Shown here: positions 11,964-21,078 of the stretch, in pieces
How the letters are laid out: every line of letters begins with the position of its first letter
How positions within the stretch are numbered: position 1 is the first letter of the stretch
NCBI RefSeq assembly: GCF_003943515.1
Contig: NZ_RJPT01000001.1
Location: 390,517 to 454,516 of the forward strand
Source of the DNA: Streptococcus cristatus
GTDB taxonomy: Bacteria; Bacillota; Bacilli; Lactobacillales; Streptococcaceae
Length of the DNA stretch: 64,000 nucleotides
Direction of reading: 5' to 3'
Translations under genes and position numbers: made by a program
The notes under the pieces: generated by a model
Told to the model about the DNA's origin: nothing
The model's database searches: none
The model's input: the letters and a program-made list of their open reading frames with translations, nothing else

Positions 11964-11987
11964 ACCGCGAATCAATTGATTCGCGGT
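11964..11987. terminator. Perfect 24-base palindrome between convergent sufB and dacA-like genes
   Basis: ACCGCGAATCAA followed by its exact complement, with no loop bases in between. It lies 7 bases beyond the stop of the minus-strand gene. A short TCTCTTTT follows on the plus strand, but no strong T run follows on the minus strand, so it is probably a weak bidirectional terminator. Confidence 0.55.
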
Positions 11988-11994
11988 ATCTCTT

Positions 11995-13272
11995 TTATAA
12001 CTTCTCATTGACAAAGCGGATAAAATCGTTCCACCAGACTTTGAAAATGATAGCTTTTTCAACCTTTTTTTCTGTAATCATAGAAATAGAAGTTTTCTTA
12101 TTTTCGATGTAGCCCTGGCCGATTGGCTCAGAATCTGTATAAGTGAGGGTGCCCACTACACTACCCTTTTTCAAGGGTGCCTGCAGCTCCTGTGGACTTG
12201 GAGTAAAGGTGACTTTATGTTCAGCCTGATTGGCTATCCGTTCTAAGATTACCAAGTCCTCACTGGCAACTGCAGCGACTTTATCCTCTTGACTGTCTCT
12301 AACAGCTACTTGAGAGTTATTGTATCTTTCCCCTTTTTTGACAAGGACTGTAGGAGAGAAATTTTGTGTAACGTAGGTCATTAGGCTAGATGTAACGCCA
12401 AAACGGGTATTAGGGTCGTTATCTTCCTGTGCGACCCCTAAAACGACTGTGATCAATCGCATCCCTTTTTCACTTGTCACACCGACAAATGAAGCACCAT
12501 TCTGCTCAGACCCGCCTGTCTTCAAACCCTTCACTCCTGTCCGAAAACTAGGAGAACCTTCCAACATTAAATTAGGATTTTCTAGTTGGATTCCTGCAAA
12601 ATTCACATGAGATTTGGAAGTGACGCCAAGGACCTCTGGGTAGTCATCAATCAGATGTGAGGCAATCACGGCTATATCATAAGCACTGAACTTATTGACA
12701 GTTTCTTGTTTTTTCTTGCTTTTAGAATTCTCTGCGGACTCCTCTTCGTTATTGGTAGTTTCTAGCGAACCATCTAGTAAACGAATATCCGTACCAGTAG
12801 CATTTACAATGATTGCATCAGAAATATTCCATTCCTTGAGTTTAGCTTTCATCATCTTGACGAAATTTTCTTCACTTCCAGCAACTTTTTCTGCCAGAGC
12901 GATGGTAGCACTGTTGGCGCTTGCTAAAAGAGAAGCATTCAGTAAGTCCTTTACCTTGTAGCGACGCGCTTCCAGAGGCAGGTTCGCGATAGAGGGATTT
13001 ACTGTCAGCTGGTAAGCATAATCAGAGATATCAACCTCAGTTTCTAGGCTCAGTTTGCCATCAGCAATGGCCTCGTAAACCAGATAAGCAGTCAAGATGT
13101 TAGTGATAGCACCGACTTCTAGTGGGCTTGTAGCCTCCTTTTCATAGAGGATTTTTCCTGAGTTTGCATCGACAGCAATGGCGCTTTTAGCGGCAATTTC
13201 ATAGTCATCTGCTAGAACAGGCTTGGCAATCAGACCAAAGAATAGCAGTAGGAATACAAAAAATTTTTTCAT
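11995..13272 (-). CDS. DacA/PBP3-like protein with degenerate catalytic motif
   Basis: A 425-residue homologue of low-molecular-mass D,D-carboxypeptidase (PBP3/DacA), at the place after sufB where pneumococcus keeps dacA. It has a signal peptide (1-21), a peptidase S11 domain (about 25-290), the C-terminal DacA domain, and an amphipathic membrane-anchoring tail (KAIIFKVWWNDFIRFVNEKL). SAN (118-120) and KTG (251-253) are kept, but the S-x-x-K motif reads A55-I-T-N58 (VGAITNILT), so both the nucleophile and the catalytic lysine are absent. A charged insertion at about 170-193 is also unusual. The frame is intact, so it is probably an inactive but expressed structural or binding protein. It has an extended -10 (TGT-TACAAT) upstream. 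Confidence 0.88.
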   Translation of the reverse strand: MKKFFVFLLLFFGLIAKPVLADDYEIAAKSAIAVDANSGKILYEKEATSPLEVGAITNILTAYLVYEAIADGKLSLETEVDISDYAYQLTVNPSIANLPLEARRYKVKDLLNASLLASANSATIALAEKVAGSEENFVKMMKAKLKEWNISDAIIVNATGTDIRLLDGSLETTNNEEESAENSKSKKKQETVNKFSAYDIAVIASHLIDDYPEVLGVTSKSHVNFAGIQLENPNLMLEGSPSFRTGVKGLKTGGSEQNGASFVGVTSEKGMRLITVVLGVAQEDNDPNTRFGVTSSLMTYVTQNFSPTVLVKKGERYNNSQVAVRDSQEDKVAAVASEDLVILERIANQAEHKVTFTPSPQELQAPLKKGSVVGTLTYTDSEPIGQGYIENKKTSISMITEKKVEKAIIFKVWWNDFIRFVNEKL

Positions 13273-13492
13273 TTCTTTCCCCTAGATTAGTAATAAATCT
13301 ATTGTAACATAAAAAAGCCGATATTTTGATAATCCTATTCAAGAATCCTTGTAAAATATTGAACAGGTTATTATTTATAATATTTTTTGTATTTTTATGA
13401 AAATATATGAAAATGCATAGAAATTTTCCTATATTTTGTTTCAATAAAAATAAGAAAAATGCATAGAATTTTAAAATTTTCTTAAATAAGAC

Positions 13493-13541
13493 TTGTATTT
13501 GTCTAAAAATGATGTATAATAATACATAATCTAAAGAAGGA
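13493..13541 (+). promoter_or_regulatory. Promoter and ribosome site of the OppA-like lipoprotein gene
   Basis: TTGTAT (13493-13498) and TATAAT (13515-13520) are 16 bases apart. AAGGAG at 13536-13541 points to the ATG at 13551 rather than the in-frame TTG at 13545. The preceding 220 bases are very AT-rich with no gene. Confidence 0.7.
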
Positions 13542-13550
13542 GATTTGCTC

Positions 13551-15509
13551 ATGAAAAAATCTAAATGGTTGGCTATTACTGGTTTGGTTGCAGCATCAGC
13601 GCTATTCTTAGCTGCTTGTGGCAAGTCAAGCACCAGCTCGGCAAAGACATATTCTTATGTCTATAATACAGATCCAGATACATTGGATTATGTAAACTCC
13701 AATCGCTCCTCCACTTCTGACGTCATTGCCAATTTGGTCGACGGTCTTTTAGAAAATGATCAATATGGGAATCTTATCCCTTCATTGGCTGAAGACTGGA
13801 CTGTGTCTAAAGATGGCCTAACTTATACTTATAAGTTGCGTAAGGACGCTAAATGGTACACAGCAGAAGGTGAAGAATATGCTGCTGTCAAGGCACAAGA
13901 CTTTGTAACAGGGCTCAAGCACGCTGCAGATGAAAAATCAGAAGCATTACCAATCGTGCAAAACTCTATCAAGGGATTAGCTGCTTATATCAAAGGGGAA
14001 AGCAATGATTTCTCTACTGTAGGTGTCAAGGCAATCGACGACTATACAGTCCAATACACCCTGAATCAGCCAGAAAGTTACTGGAATTCTAAGACAACCA
14101 TGGGCATTCTCTTCCCAATTAACGAAGAATTTCTAAAGAAAGAAGGCAAGGACTTTGGTACCGTGAAACCTTCCGGTATCCTCTACAATGGTCCGTATGT
14201 ATTAAAGTCATTTACTTCTAAGTCTGTTATCGAATATTCTAAAAACCAAAACTATTGGGACAAGGACAATGTGAAGATCGAAGATGTCAAGTTGACTTAC
14301 TACGATGGTTCTGACCAAGAGTCGTTGATCCGTAACTTTACTGATGGTGCATACACACAAGCTCGTCTCTATCCGACTAGCTCAAACTATGCATCAGTAG
14401 AAAAGAAATACAAAGACAACATCATCTTTACTCCACAAAACTCAACTAGCTATTTCTATGCCTTTAACTTGAATCGTCAGGCTTATAGCCACACTTCTAA
14501 GACAGATGCCCAAAAGGCTGCCAGCAAAGAAGCAATTCAAAATAAAGACTTTCGCCAAGCAATTAACTTCGCTTTTGACCGTAAATCCTTTGGTGCTCAG
14601 ATGAATGGTAATGAAGGAGCAACGAAGATCATCAGAAGCCTGCTTGTACCTCCTAGTTTTGTGCAAGTAGATGGCAAGGATTTCTCGGATGTTGTTGAAT
14701 CACAGCTGGCTTCTTATGGGGATGAATGGCAAGGTGTCAAATTAGCTGATGCCCAAGATAGCATTTACAACCCAGAAAAGGCCAAGGCAGAATTTGCTAA
14801 AGCAAAAGAAGCTTTGCAAGCACAGGGAGTTGAATTCCCGATTCATCTAGATGTACCAGTTGACCAGACAGATAAAATCATGGTACAACGGACCAACTCT
14901 TTCAAACAATCTGTTGAGGCAGCTCTAGGCCAAGAAAACGTTGTGATTGACGTGCATCAAATGTCATCAGACGATTTTGATAACTCTACTTACTTTGCAG
15001 AAACAGCTGCCCAAAAGGACTATGACCTCAATATGTCTGGTTGGTCAGCAGACTATCAAGATCCAGTGACTTACTTGAATATCTTTAACCCAGAAACAGG
15101 GGATATCTTGGACAATATTGGTCTGACAAAAGGTCAAAACCAAGATCTTGCTTCTAAGGTTGGTTTAACGGACTACAAAGCGCTTTTGGATCAGGCAGAT
15201 GCAGAAAAGCAAGATACCAATGCTCGCTATACGAAGTATGCAGCAGCGCAGGCTTGGTTAACAGATAGTTCTATTGTGATCCCATCTATTTCTGCAGGGG
15301 CTTCACCAATGGTTCAAAAGGTCGTACCATTTACCAAAGCCTACTCTTATGTAGGTATCAAGGGTGATGTCTATGTATTTAAGGGAATGGAGCTTCAAGA
15401 TAAGGTTCTGACAGTAGCTGATTATCAAAAAGCTTTGGAAAAATGGGAAAAAGAAAAAGAAGAATCAAATAAAAAAGCTCAAGAAGAGTTAGCAAGTCAC
15501 GTTAAGTAA
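13551..15509 (+). CDS. Oligopeptide-binding lipoprotein (OppA/AliA/HppA type)
   Basis: A 652-residue extracytoplasmic peptide-binding protein of the SBP family 5. The lipobox LFLAAC places the lipidated Cys at residue 23. The mature part has the typical opening YVYNTDPDTLDYVNSN and ends in a lysine/glutamate-rich helix. No permease or ATPase gene follows: the gene is alone and ends in a repeat-type terminator. It therefore probably serves a peptide permease encoded elsewhere, as AliA/AliB do in pneumococcus. Peptide uptake may feed nutrition or signalling; the ligand is unknown. Confidence 0.93.
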   Translation: MKKSKWLAITGLVAASALFLAACGKSSTSSAKTYSYVYNTDPDTLDYVNSNRSSTSDVIANLVDGLLENDQYGNLIPSLAEDWTVSKDGLTYTYKLRKDAKWYTAEGEEYAAVKAQDFVTGLKHAADEKSEALPIVQNSIKGLAAYIKGESNDFSTVGVKAIDDYTVQYTLNQPESYWNSKTTMGILFPINEEFLKKEGKDFGTVKPSGILYNGPYVLKSFTSKSVIEYSKNQNYWDKDNVKIEDVKLTYYDGSDQESLIRNFTDGAYTQARLYPTSSNYASVEKKYKDNIIFTPQNSTSYFYAFNLNRQAYSHTSKTDAQKAASKEAIQNKDFRQAINFAFDRKSFGAQMNGNEGATKIIRSLLVPPSFVQVDGKDFSDVVESQLASYGDEWQGVKLADAQDSIYNPEKAKAEFAKAKEALQAQGVEFPIHLDVPVDQTDKIMVQRTNSFKQSVEAALGQENVVIDVHQMSSDDFDNSTYFAETAAQKDYDLNMSGWSADYQDPVTYLNIFNPETGDILDNIGLTKGQNQDLASKVGLTDYKALLDQADAEKQDTNARYTKYAAAQAWLTDSSIVIPSISAGASPMVQKVVPFTKAYSYVGIKGDVYVFKGMELQDKVLTVADYQKALEKWEKEKEESNKKAQEELASHVK

Positions 15510-15517
15510 CAGAAAAG

Positions 15518-15697
15518 GAGAGTGGGACAGAAATCGGTAATTGGTTAGAATTCGATTTCGTCGTCCCACCTCCGCACAGTTGAGTAGGGCTGTAAAAGCT
15601 GATGAAATCAGCGTAGTAGAGCCCACTCAACCACTGCGCCTTGCTCGACAATCCAAAGACAATTGAGAGGCTAGGACTTTTGTCCCAGCCTCTTTTT
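15518..15697 (+). repeat. 180-bp three-hairpin repeat, copy 1 (forward), terminator-like
   Basis: First of five copies in the window. Hairpin A: GTGGGACAGAAATCG with CGATTTCGTCGTCCCAC. Hairpin B: GTTGAGTAGGGCT with AGCCCACTCAAC around GCTGATGAAATCAGC. Hairpin C: GAGGCTAGGAC-TTTT-GTCCCAGCCTC followed by TTTTT. It starts 9 bases after the oppA-like stop, so hairpin C can terminate that gene. Confidence 0.9.
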
Positions 15698-15742
15698 AAA
15701 GTATAAAATCCTATATTTCGTTTCTCTTTCTGAACTGTTGAG

Positions 15743-15760
15743 TTTCTCCTTAAGGAGAAA
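15743..15760. repeat. 18-base perfect palindrome
   Basis: TTTCTCCTTAAGGAGAAA lies between the repeat and the serS terminator. Its role is unclear; it could extend terminator structure for minus-strand transcripts. Confidence 0.5.
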
Positions 15761-15765
15761 TAAGA

Positions 15766-15790
15766 AAAGGTCCGATTGTTTCGGACCTTT
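15766..15790 (-). terminator. Terminator of serS
   Basis: AAAGGTCCGA (15766-15775) pairs perfectly with TCGGACCTTT (15781-15790). Reading on the minus strand, TTTTCTTATTTC follows. Confidence 0.85.
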
Positions 15791-15796
15791 CGTTGC

Positions 15797-17074
15797 TTAT
15801 TTTGGTGTGATGACTTCCAAACCGCCCATGTAAGGACGTAGAACTTCAGGAATGGTCACAGAACCATCTTCATTTTGGTAATTTTCTAAGATAGCAGCGA
15901 CTGTGCGTCCAACAGCCAGTCCAGACCCGTTGAGAGTATGAAGGAGTTTGACCTTGCCATCTGCTTCGTCACGGTAGCGGATTTGTGCTCGACGAGCTTG
16001 GAAATCTTCTGTGTTAGAGCAGCTAGAGATTTCACGGTAGGTGTTCTGAGCTGGAATCCAGACTTCCAAGTCGTAGGTTTTAGCAGCTGAGAAGCCCATG
16101 TCGCCAGTAGAGAGAGCAACGACACGGTAAGGCAGATTGAGCTTTTGTAGGATGTTTTCTGCATTGGCAGTCATCTTTTCTAGCTCTTCATAAGATTCTT
16201 CTGGCTTGGCAAATTTCACCATTTCAACCTTGTGGAATTGGTGCAGGCGGATGAGACCACGTGTGTCACGACCGGCAGAACCAGCTTCAGAGCGGAATGA
16301 TGGGCTCATAGCTGTGAAGTAGATTGGCAATTCTTTGCCATCTAAAATTTCATCTCGATAGTAGTTGGTCAGTGGAACTTCAGCAGTCGGAATCAGAACG
16401 AAGTTAGTATCGCTTAGCTCAAAGGTATCTTCTTTGAACTTAGGATATTGCCCAGTACCAAACATAGAGTCATGGTTGACCATATAGGGAGTGATGACCT
16501 CCGTATAGCCTTCTTTGCCATGCTCATCCAGCATGAAGTTGTAGATAGCGCGCTCTAATCGAGCTCCCAAGCCCTTGTAGAAGAGGAAGCGGGCTCCCGT
16601 AACTTTTGCGCCACGTTCCCAGTCTAAGATGTCCAAATCCTCGCCCAAATCCCAGTGAGCCTTAGCTTCGAAGTCAAATTGGCGAGGTGTACCCCAGCGG
16701 CGGACTTCTACATTGTCATCCTCGTCTGCCCCGACTGGCACGCTATCGTGCGGAATATTTGGCAGGGTTGTGGTGAACTCGGTCAATTTAGCATCTAATT
16801 CAGTCAAAGTAGCATCCAAGTCCTTGACTTGGGCAGATAGTTTTTGCATGGCTGTAATCTTGTCATCTGCATTTTCTTTGTTGCGCTTGGCTTGGGCAAT
16901 CTCTGCAGAAACGGTGTTGCGTTCTGCTTTGAGATTTTCTACTTTCACCAGTAAATCACGTCGTTGCTCATCAATTTCCTTCATTTGATTGAGCACATCA
17001 GCTGCTACGCCACGGGTAGCTAATTTCTCTGCGACAGCATCAAAGTCTGTCCGAATACGTTTTAAATCTAACAT
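15797..17074 (-). CDS. serS: Seryl-tRNA synthetase
   Basis: A 425-residue class II aminoacyl-tRNA synthetase that charges tRNA-Ser. An N-terminal coiled-coil arm (about 30-105) precedes the catalytic domain with [15 protein letters not shown], the motif 2 region [26 protein letters not shown] and motif 3 [19 protein letters not shown]. The ATG complementary to 17072-17074 is chosen because GGAGG lies 5 bases before it; an upstream in-frame extension to 17137 would run into the T-box. Expression is controlled by the serine T-box just upstream. Confidence 0.97.
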   Translation of the reverse strand: MLDLKRIRTDFDAVAEKLATRGVAADVLNQMKEIDEQRRDLLVKVENLKAERNTVSAEIAQAKRNKENADDKITAMQKLSAQVKDLDATLTELDAKLTEFTTTLPNIPHDSVPVGADEDDNVEVRRWGTPRQFDFEAKAHWDLGEDLDILDWERGAKVTGARFLFYKGLGARLERAIYNFMLDEHGKEGYTEVITPYMVNHDSMFGTGQYPKFKEDTFELSDTNFVLIPTAEVPLTNYYRDEILDGKELPIYFTAMSPSFRSEAGSAGRDTRGLIRLHQFHKVEMVKFAKPEESYEELEKMTANAENILQKLNLPYRVVALSTGDMGFSAAKTYDLEVWIPAQNTYREISSCSNTEDFQARRAQIRYRDEADGKVKLLHTLNGSGLAVGRTVAAILENYQNEDGSVTIPEVLRPYMGGLEVITPK

Positions 17075-17087
17075 AAAACCTCCAAAA

Positions 17088-17266
17088 AATAAAAGCACAC
17101 CGAGGAAACTGTTGGAGCGGCTAGGCCGCGGTTCCATCCAACTTCACAGGTGTGCACTTGATTATGTATGTAGTTGTATTGCAACGGTAGAATTTCACAC
17201 TAGGCTCCTATCTGCTCGCAGCACCCGCAGACTTTCTGAAAGAAGCGATAGTCTTACTTATCCGTT
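17088..17266 (-). promoter_or_regulatory. T-box leader of serS (serine)
   Basis: The T-box core TGGATGGAACCGCGG is complementary to 17126-17140. A terminator follows in which GCACACC pairs with GGTGTGC before a T run (17088-17101). In the Stem I region, GTGAAATTCTACC offers the specifier TCT (Ser, complementary to 17189-17191) followed by the conserved purine. Uncharged tRNA-Ser would favour the antiterminator and permit serS transcription. Confidence 0.88.
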
Positions 17267-17272
17267 TCCTAG

Positions 17273-17301
17273 ATTATACAGGATTTTCTATTTTTTTGCA
17301 A
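17273..17301 (-). promoter_or_regulatory. Promoter of the serS T-box transcript
   Basis: On the minus strand TTGCAA (17296-17301), a 17-base spacer and TATAAT (17273-17278) form a good sigma-70-type promoter inside the 3' end of manO. Confidence 0.75.
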
Positions 17302-17659
17302 ATAGATTTTTAATGAATTGGCCAATTGTTTGGATCAAGGTAGGCAATTTGACAACTTTCTCATTTCCGATATGTTGCCGTGCAATTTTGAGAATCTTTC
17401 CAGTGTCCTTGGAAGCAAAGAGAAACTTGCCCTTGTCTGTAAACACTTCAAAATGGCGACTGACATTTTTCCCAGAGACATTGGCACCGATCTGCTGGAT
17501 GCTAGACCAAGGTAGCTGGATATAGTCTTCTACATTGGCATCAGCGTAGAATTCCAGTGCGACATCACCGATCAAAAACTTTCCAACCTTGCCACCCAAA
17601 CCCAGATAGGAAACCCCTGTCGTTTGAAATTCAATCGATTTATTTTGCGATTGCGCCAT
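17288..17659 (-). CDS. manO: DUF956 protein ManO, mannose-PTS associated
   Basis: A 123-residue protein of the DUF956 family, repeatedly found after manLMN in lactic acid bacteria and implicated in regulating the mannose PTS. It begins MAQSQNKSIEFQTTGVSYLG and ends in a basic helix (TIGQFIKNLFAKK). A terminator separates it from manN and it has its own extended -10 (TGG-TATAAT, minus, 17689-17697), so it can be expressed independently. Its biochemical function is not established. Confidence 0.85.
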   Translation of the reverse strand: MAQSQNKSIEFQTTGVSYLGLGGKVGKFLIGDVALEFYADANVEDYIQLPWSSIQQIGANVSGKNVSRHFEVFTDKGKFLFASKDTGKILKIARQHIGNEKVVKLPTLIQTIGQFIKNLFAKK

Positions 17660-17701
17660 AGAACCTCTCCCTTTTAAATACTATAGCTATTATACCATAA
17701 T

Positions 17702-17727
17702 AAAAAGAAGGCCGAAACCTTCTTTTT
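17702..17727 (-). terminator. Terminator after manN
   Basis: AAAAAGAAGG (17702-17711) pairs perfectly with CCTTCTTTTT (17718-17727), placed directly after the manN stop on the minus strand. Confidence 0.88.
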
Positions 17728-17729
17728 AA

Positions 17730-18641
17730 TTACATCAAACCAATAAGGCGGGCAACGATACCAACAACGAAAAGTCCGATGATGATTGTGATTGGAGAAA
17801 CTTTCTTCTTAAGCAACCACATGCAGAGGAAGGTAAGGAGAAGTCCCATCAAACCTGGAATCAAAGAGTTAATTTGTCCTTGAAGGGTATTTGCTTTTTC
17901 AGGAGTCAAGCTCAATCCGCCTGCAACATCACCCAAGATTTTTTGAAGTTGCTCGCCAGTTACAGCACCTTTAGGGAAGTTAATGTAAGCTCCCTCAGAG
18001 AGTTTTGTAGATGGCAATTGAAGCGCAAAGCTAACGTTTACCCAGCGTGCTACCAAAACAGCCAAGATAAACATACCAAGGATTGAAGCACCTTTAGTGA
18101 TGTCTTGAAGGATACCACCAGACATGTCTTTAGTGATTTCAGAACCAGCCTTGTAGCCCAATTCTTGAGTGTACCACAAGAAGGCCATACGGATCGCATT
18201 CCAAAGAACGAAGAAGAGGAGTGGGCCGATGATATTTCCTGACAGAGCAAGAGATGCACCGAGTGCTCCAAGGATCGGACGAACTGTGAACCAGAAGACA
18301 GGGTCACCGATACCAGCCAAAGGTCCCATCATACCGATTTTAACCCCTTGGATAGCTGCATCGTCAATTTCTGCACCGTTTGCTTTTTCTTCTTCAAGGG
18401 CGAGTGTTACACCGATGATTGGAGCAGCAACGTATGGGTGAGTATTGAAGAATTCCAAGTGACGCTCAAGAGCAGCAGCTTGATCTTCTTTTTTAGTGTA
18501 AAGTTTCTTGAGAGCTGGAATTAAAGAATAAGCCCAACCCAAGTTTTGCATACGTTCATAGTTCCAAGAACCTTGCAAGAAAGTAGAACGCCACCAAACT
18601 TTTTGACGGTCTGATTTAGATAATTGAATTTTTTCAGTCAT
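17730..18641 (-). CDS. manN: Mannose-family PTS system IID component
   Basis: A 303-residue membrane subunit of the mannose/glucose phosphotransferase, third gene of manLMN. The N-terminal cytoplasmic part starts MTEKIQLSKSDRQKVWWRSTFLQGSWNYERMQNLGW, typical of EIID proteins, and the C-terminus has two hydrophobic segments. With ManM it forms the sugar channel, and in streptococci also a receptor for class II bacteriocins. It follows manM by 18 bases. Confidence 0.96.
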   Translation of the reverse strand: MTEKIQLSKSDRQKVWWRSTFLQGSWNYERMQNLGWAYSLIPALKKLYTKKEDQAAALERHLEFFNTHPYVAAPIIGVTLALEEEKANGAEIDDAAIQGVKIGMMGPLAGIGDPVFWFTVRPILGALGASLALSGNIIGPLLFFVLWNAIRMAFLWYTQELGYKAGSEITKDMSGGILQDITKGASILGMFILAVLVARWVNVSFALQLPSTKLSEGAYINFPKGAVTGEQLQKILGDVAGGLSLTPEKANTLQGQINSLIPGLMGLLLTFLCMWLLKKKVSPITIIIGLFVVGIVARLIGLM

Positions 18642-18659
18642 GATATAGCAGCTCCTTTC

Positions 18660-19463
18660 TTAGTAATCTTCTAGGATATCGCCGATTGGGTCGTTAGATG
18701 TAGCAGAACCGCCACCACCGTTTCCGCCTTTCTTAGAAAGGTTGAGGTAGATAAGGGCGATTGCTACACCGATAGCACCGAGGGCAATCAAAGTCAATTG
18801 GCTAACAGCAGCAAGAGCAAAACCGATAGCAAAGAATGGCCATACTTCGCGAGTTGCCATCATGTTGATAACCATAGCGTAACCAACGGCAACAACCATT
18901 CCCCCGCCGACAGCCATACCGCCTGCCAACCAATCAGGCATCATAGCAAGCAATTTTTGCACTGCTTCTGCGGGGATAGCAAGAAGAAGGGCTGCAGGGA
19001 TCGCGATACGAAGTCCTTGAAGAAGGAGAGCTACAAAGTGCGCGCGTTCAACGCTAGCAAAATCCCCTTTTTTAGCAGCAGAGTCTGCAGCGTGAACCAA
19101 GGCAACAGAGATAGTACGCACGATCATAGTAAGGAAGAGACCAGCTACGGCAAGAGGAATCGCGATTGTAGTTGCAACTGTGATACCTTTGTCAGTGAAA
19201 TCTCCACCTTGAACCATGATGATAGCAGCAGCAACTGAAGCCAAGGCAGCATCAGGTGCAACAGCAGCACCGATATTTGCCCAACCAAGAGCAATCATTT
19301 GAAGAGATCCGCCAAGGATAACACCAGCAGTTAAGTTACCAGTTACAAGACCGATCAAGGTACATGCAACCAATGGTTGGTGGAATTGGAATTGGTCCAA
19401 GATACCTTCTAGACCAGCTAAGAAGGCAACAAAGACTACTAAAACCATAGAAATAATAGACAT
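18660..19463 (-). CDS. manM: Mannose-family PTS system IIC component
   Basis: A 267-residue polytopic membrane protein of the PTS sorbose/mannose IIC family, with the conserved region VACTLIGLVTGNLTAGVILGGSLQ. It forms the translocation channel together with ManN. The C-terminus ends in a Gly/Ser-rich acidic tail (GGNGGGGSATSNDPIGDILEDY). It is the second gene of manLMN. Confidence 0.96.
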   Translation of the reverse strand: MSIISMVLVVFVAFLAGLEGILDQFQFHQPLVACTLIGLVTGNLTAGVILGGSLQMIALGWANIGAAVAPDAALASVAAAIIMVQGGDFTDKGITVATTIAIPLAVAGLFLTMIVRTISVALVHAADSAAKKGDFASVERAHFVALLLQGLRIAIPAALLLAIPAEAVQKLLAMMPDWLAGGMAVGGGMVVAVGYAMVINMMATREVWPFFAIGFALAAVSQLTLIALGAIGVAIALIYLNLSKKGGNGGGGSATSNDPIGDILEDY

Positions 19464-19507
19464 GTTCTAAATCCTTTCGTAAATTAATAAAAGCAAAACG
19501 TTTGATT

Positions 19508-20497
19508 CTACTGCACGTTGGCTTTCTTAATCAAATCAAACAAATCTTTCTTAGAGTCATTTGGTACTTTACGTACGTCGAATTCAACTCCGAGATCACG
19601 CAATTTTTCGTAAGTAGCCACGTCGTCCTTGTCCATTGACAGAACGTTGTTGACCATTGTCTTACCAGTTGAGTGAGCCATTGAGCCGACGTTGAGAGTC
19701 TTGATTGGCACACCTCCTTCAATAGCGCGTAGGGCATCTTGTGGAGTTTCAAATAAGATAAGAGCGTGCGTATTACCGAAACGTGGATCTTTTGAAACAG
19801 CAATCAGCTTATCAATTGGAACAACGTTTGCTTTAACATTACCAGGTGCAGCTTGTTTGATGAGTTCTTTACGAAGTTCATCTTTAGCTACTGAGTCAGA
19901 AGCAACGATGATACGGTCTGCTTTTGAATCTGGAGTCCAAGCTGTTGCAACTTGTCCATGCAACAAACGAGTATCGATACGAGCAAGGTTGATTTTGAGC
20001 TTGCCGTCTCCGATAACAGTTCCTTCTGGGATAGCTGCTTGAGCAACTGGTGCAGCAGCAGGAGCAGCGCTTTCTAGGACTGGATTTAGCTCTTCTGGAA
20101 GTGCTTTTACGCCTTCCTTAGCTTCCTTAATAATGTTTGCAACGACAGCATCTACGCCAGCGTTTGCATCCATCATGCGCTCTGTGTAGGCTTGAATTAG
20201 CATAGGCAGGTTCAAACCTGTAATAATCGCGAACTTGCGGTCTGGATTTTCACCCATGACACGGCTAGCTTGGTTAAATGGTGACCCACTCCAAAGGTCA
20301 GCCAAGACCAATACCTCATCGTTTGCATCAAACGAAGCCACAGCGTCATTGAATTTTGCATACAGATTATCAGGACCTTCGTTTGGCATGAAAGTTACAA
20401 CTTGAACTTTTTCTTGCTCACCAAAAATCATAGAACCTGACTGATGAATGCCGGCAGCAAATTCACCGTGGCTGGCAATAATGATTCCAATACTCAT
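19508..20497 (-). CDS. manL: Mannose-family PTS system IIAB component
   Basis: A 329-residue cytoplasmic fusion. EIIA (about 1-130) carries His10 in [12 protein letters not shown], phosphorylated by HPr. An Ala/Pro linker (about 145-158) follows, then EIIB (about 165-329) with His180 in [15 protein letters not shown], which passes phosphate to the incoming sugar. It is the main glucose/mannose PTS of streptococci and affects catabolite control. GGAGG precedes the ATG. The promoter carries a CcpA-like site. Confidence 0.97.
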   Translation of the reverse strand: MSIGIIIASHGEFAAGIHQSGSMIFGEQEKVQVVTFMPNEGPDNLYAKFNDAVASFDANDEVLVLADLWSGSPFNQASRVMGENPDRKFAIITGLNLPMLIQAYTERMMDANAGVDAVVANIIKEAKEGVKALPEELNPVLESAAPAAAPVAQAAIPEGTVIGDGKLKINLARIDTRLLHGQVATAWTPDSKADRIIVASDSVAKDELRKELIKQAAPGNVKANVVPIDKLIAVSKDPRFGNTHALILFETPQDALRAIEGGVPIKTLNVGSMAHSTGKTMVNNVLSMDKDDVATYEKLRDLGVEFDVRKVPNDSKKDLFDLIKKANVQ

Positions 20498-20560
20498 TAT
20501 TGTTTTTCCTCCTTATAAAATGTTTGACTTAAGTTTAAGAAAACTTTAAGGCTAACTATT

Positions 20561-20589
20561 ATTATAAAACGTTTTCATGAAAAATGCAA
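20561..20589 (-). promoter_or_regulatory. manLMN promoter with overlapping cre-like site
   Basis: On the minus strand TTGCAT (20584-20589), 17 bases, TATAAT (20561-20566). The spacer contains TGAAAACGTTTTAT, one mismatch from the CcpA cre consensus TGNAANCGNWNNCW. Binding between -35 and -10 would repress initiation. Confidence 0.7.
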
Positions 20590-20825
20590 GTACCTGAATC
20601 GAAGCGACAATTATTTTCAAATTCTATTTCTATTGAAAAATGCTGTTATATCAATCTTTTTTTATCTTTTCTTCTCACTAAATAATTAGATGAAGATTAG
20701 ATTGCCGATGTAACTAGGTTAATATATGAAAGTGGATGAAAATTTCTATGAAAATGCTTATCTGATAAATTGATTAGAAAGTAAATTTATATAGAAAGAA
20801 TTTATAGCTGAAGTCCAAGAAGTAT

Positions 20826-20854
20826 TTTACAAATTATCTATTATCTGATATAAT
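20826..20854 (+). promoter_or_regulatory. Promoter of the glycine T-box operon
   Basis: TTTACA (20826-20831), 17 bases, and TGA-preceded TATAAT (20849-20854) give a strong promoter; transcription should start near 20861. Confidence 0.8.
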
Positions 20855-20860
20855 CTTTTC

Positions 20861-21045
20861 TAGAAAGAATTCTCATTGTCTACTTTTTAGCGAGTCTGGG
20901 TTGGTGGGAGCCAGGTAGGGAAGCAGTGCAGATGGCGCTTTCGGTTAATATTTTTAAACGTAATGAAGTAATAAATTAGGGTGGAACCGCGTTTTGACGC
21001 CCCTAGGTTGAAGAGCCTAGGACTGTCGGATGTGGTTCTTTTGCG
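20861..21045 (+). promoter_or_regulatory. T-box leader, glycine type
   Basis: The distal Stem I signature AGCGAGTCTGGGTTGGTGGG is at 20889-20908. A candidate specifier GGC (Gly) at 20934-20936 is followed by G. The T-box core AGGGTGGAACCGCG is at 20978-20991. The 3' part TGTGGTTCTTTT (about 21031-21042) can pair with GGAACCGC to terminate. Although the specifier fits glyQS downstream, the first gene behind it is a metallopeptidase-like gene. Confidence 0.88.
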
Positions 21046-21078
21046 TACTGAGTCTATTGTTCGAAAGAAAGGAGATTC

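Noticed and set aside
16989..17525. Long plus-strand frame across the serS T-box and manO
   Set aside because: It is antisense to a T-box, a promoter and two genes and has no translation signal.
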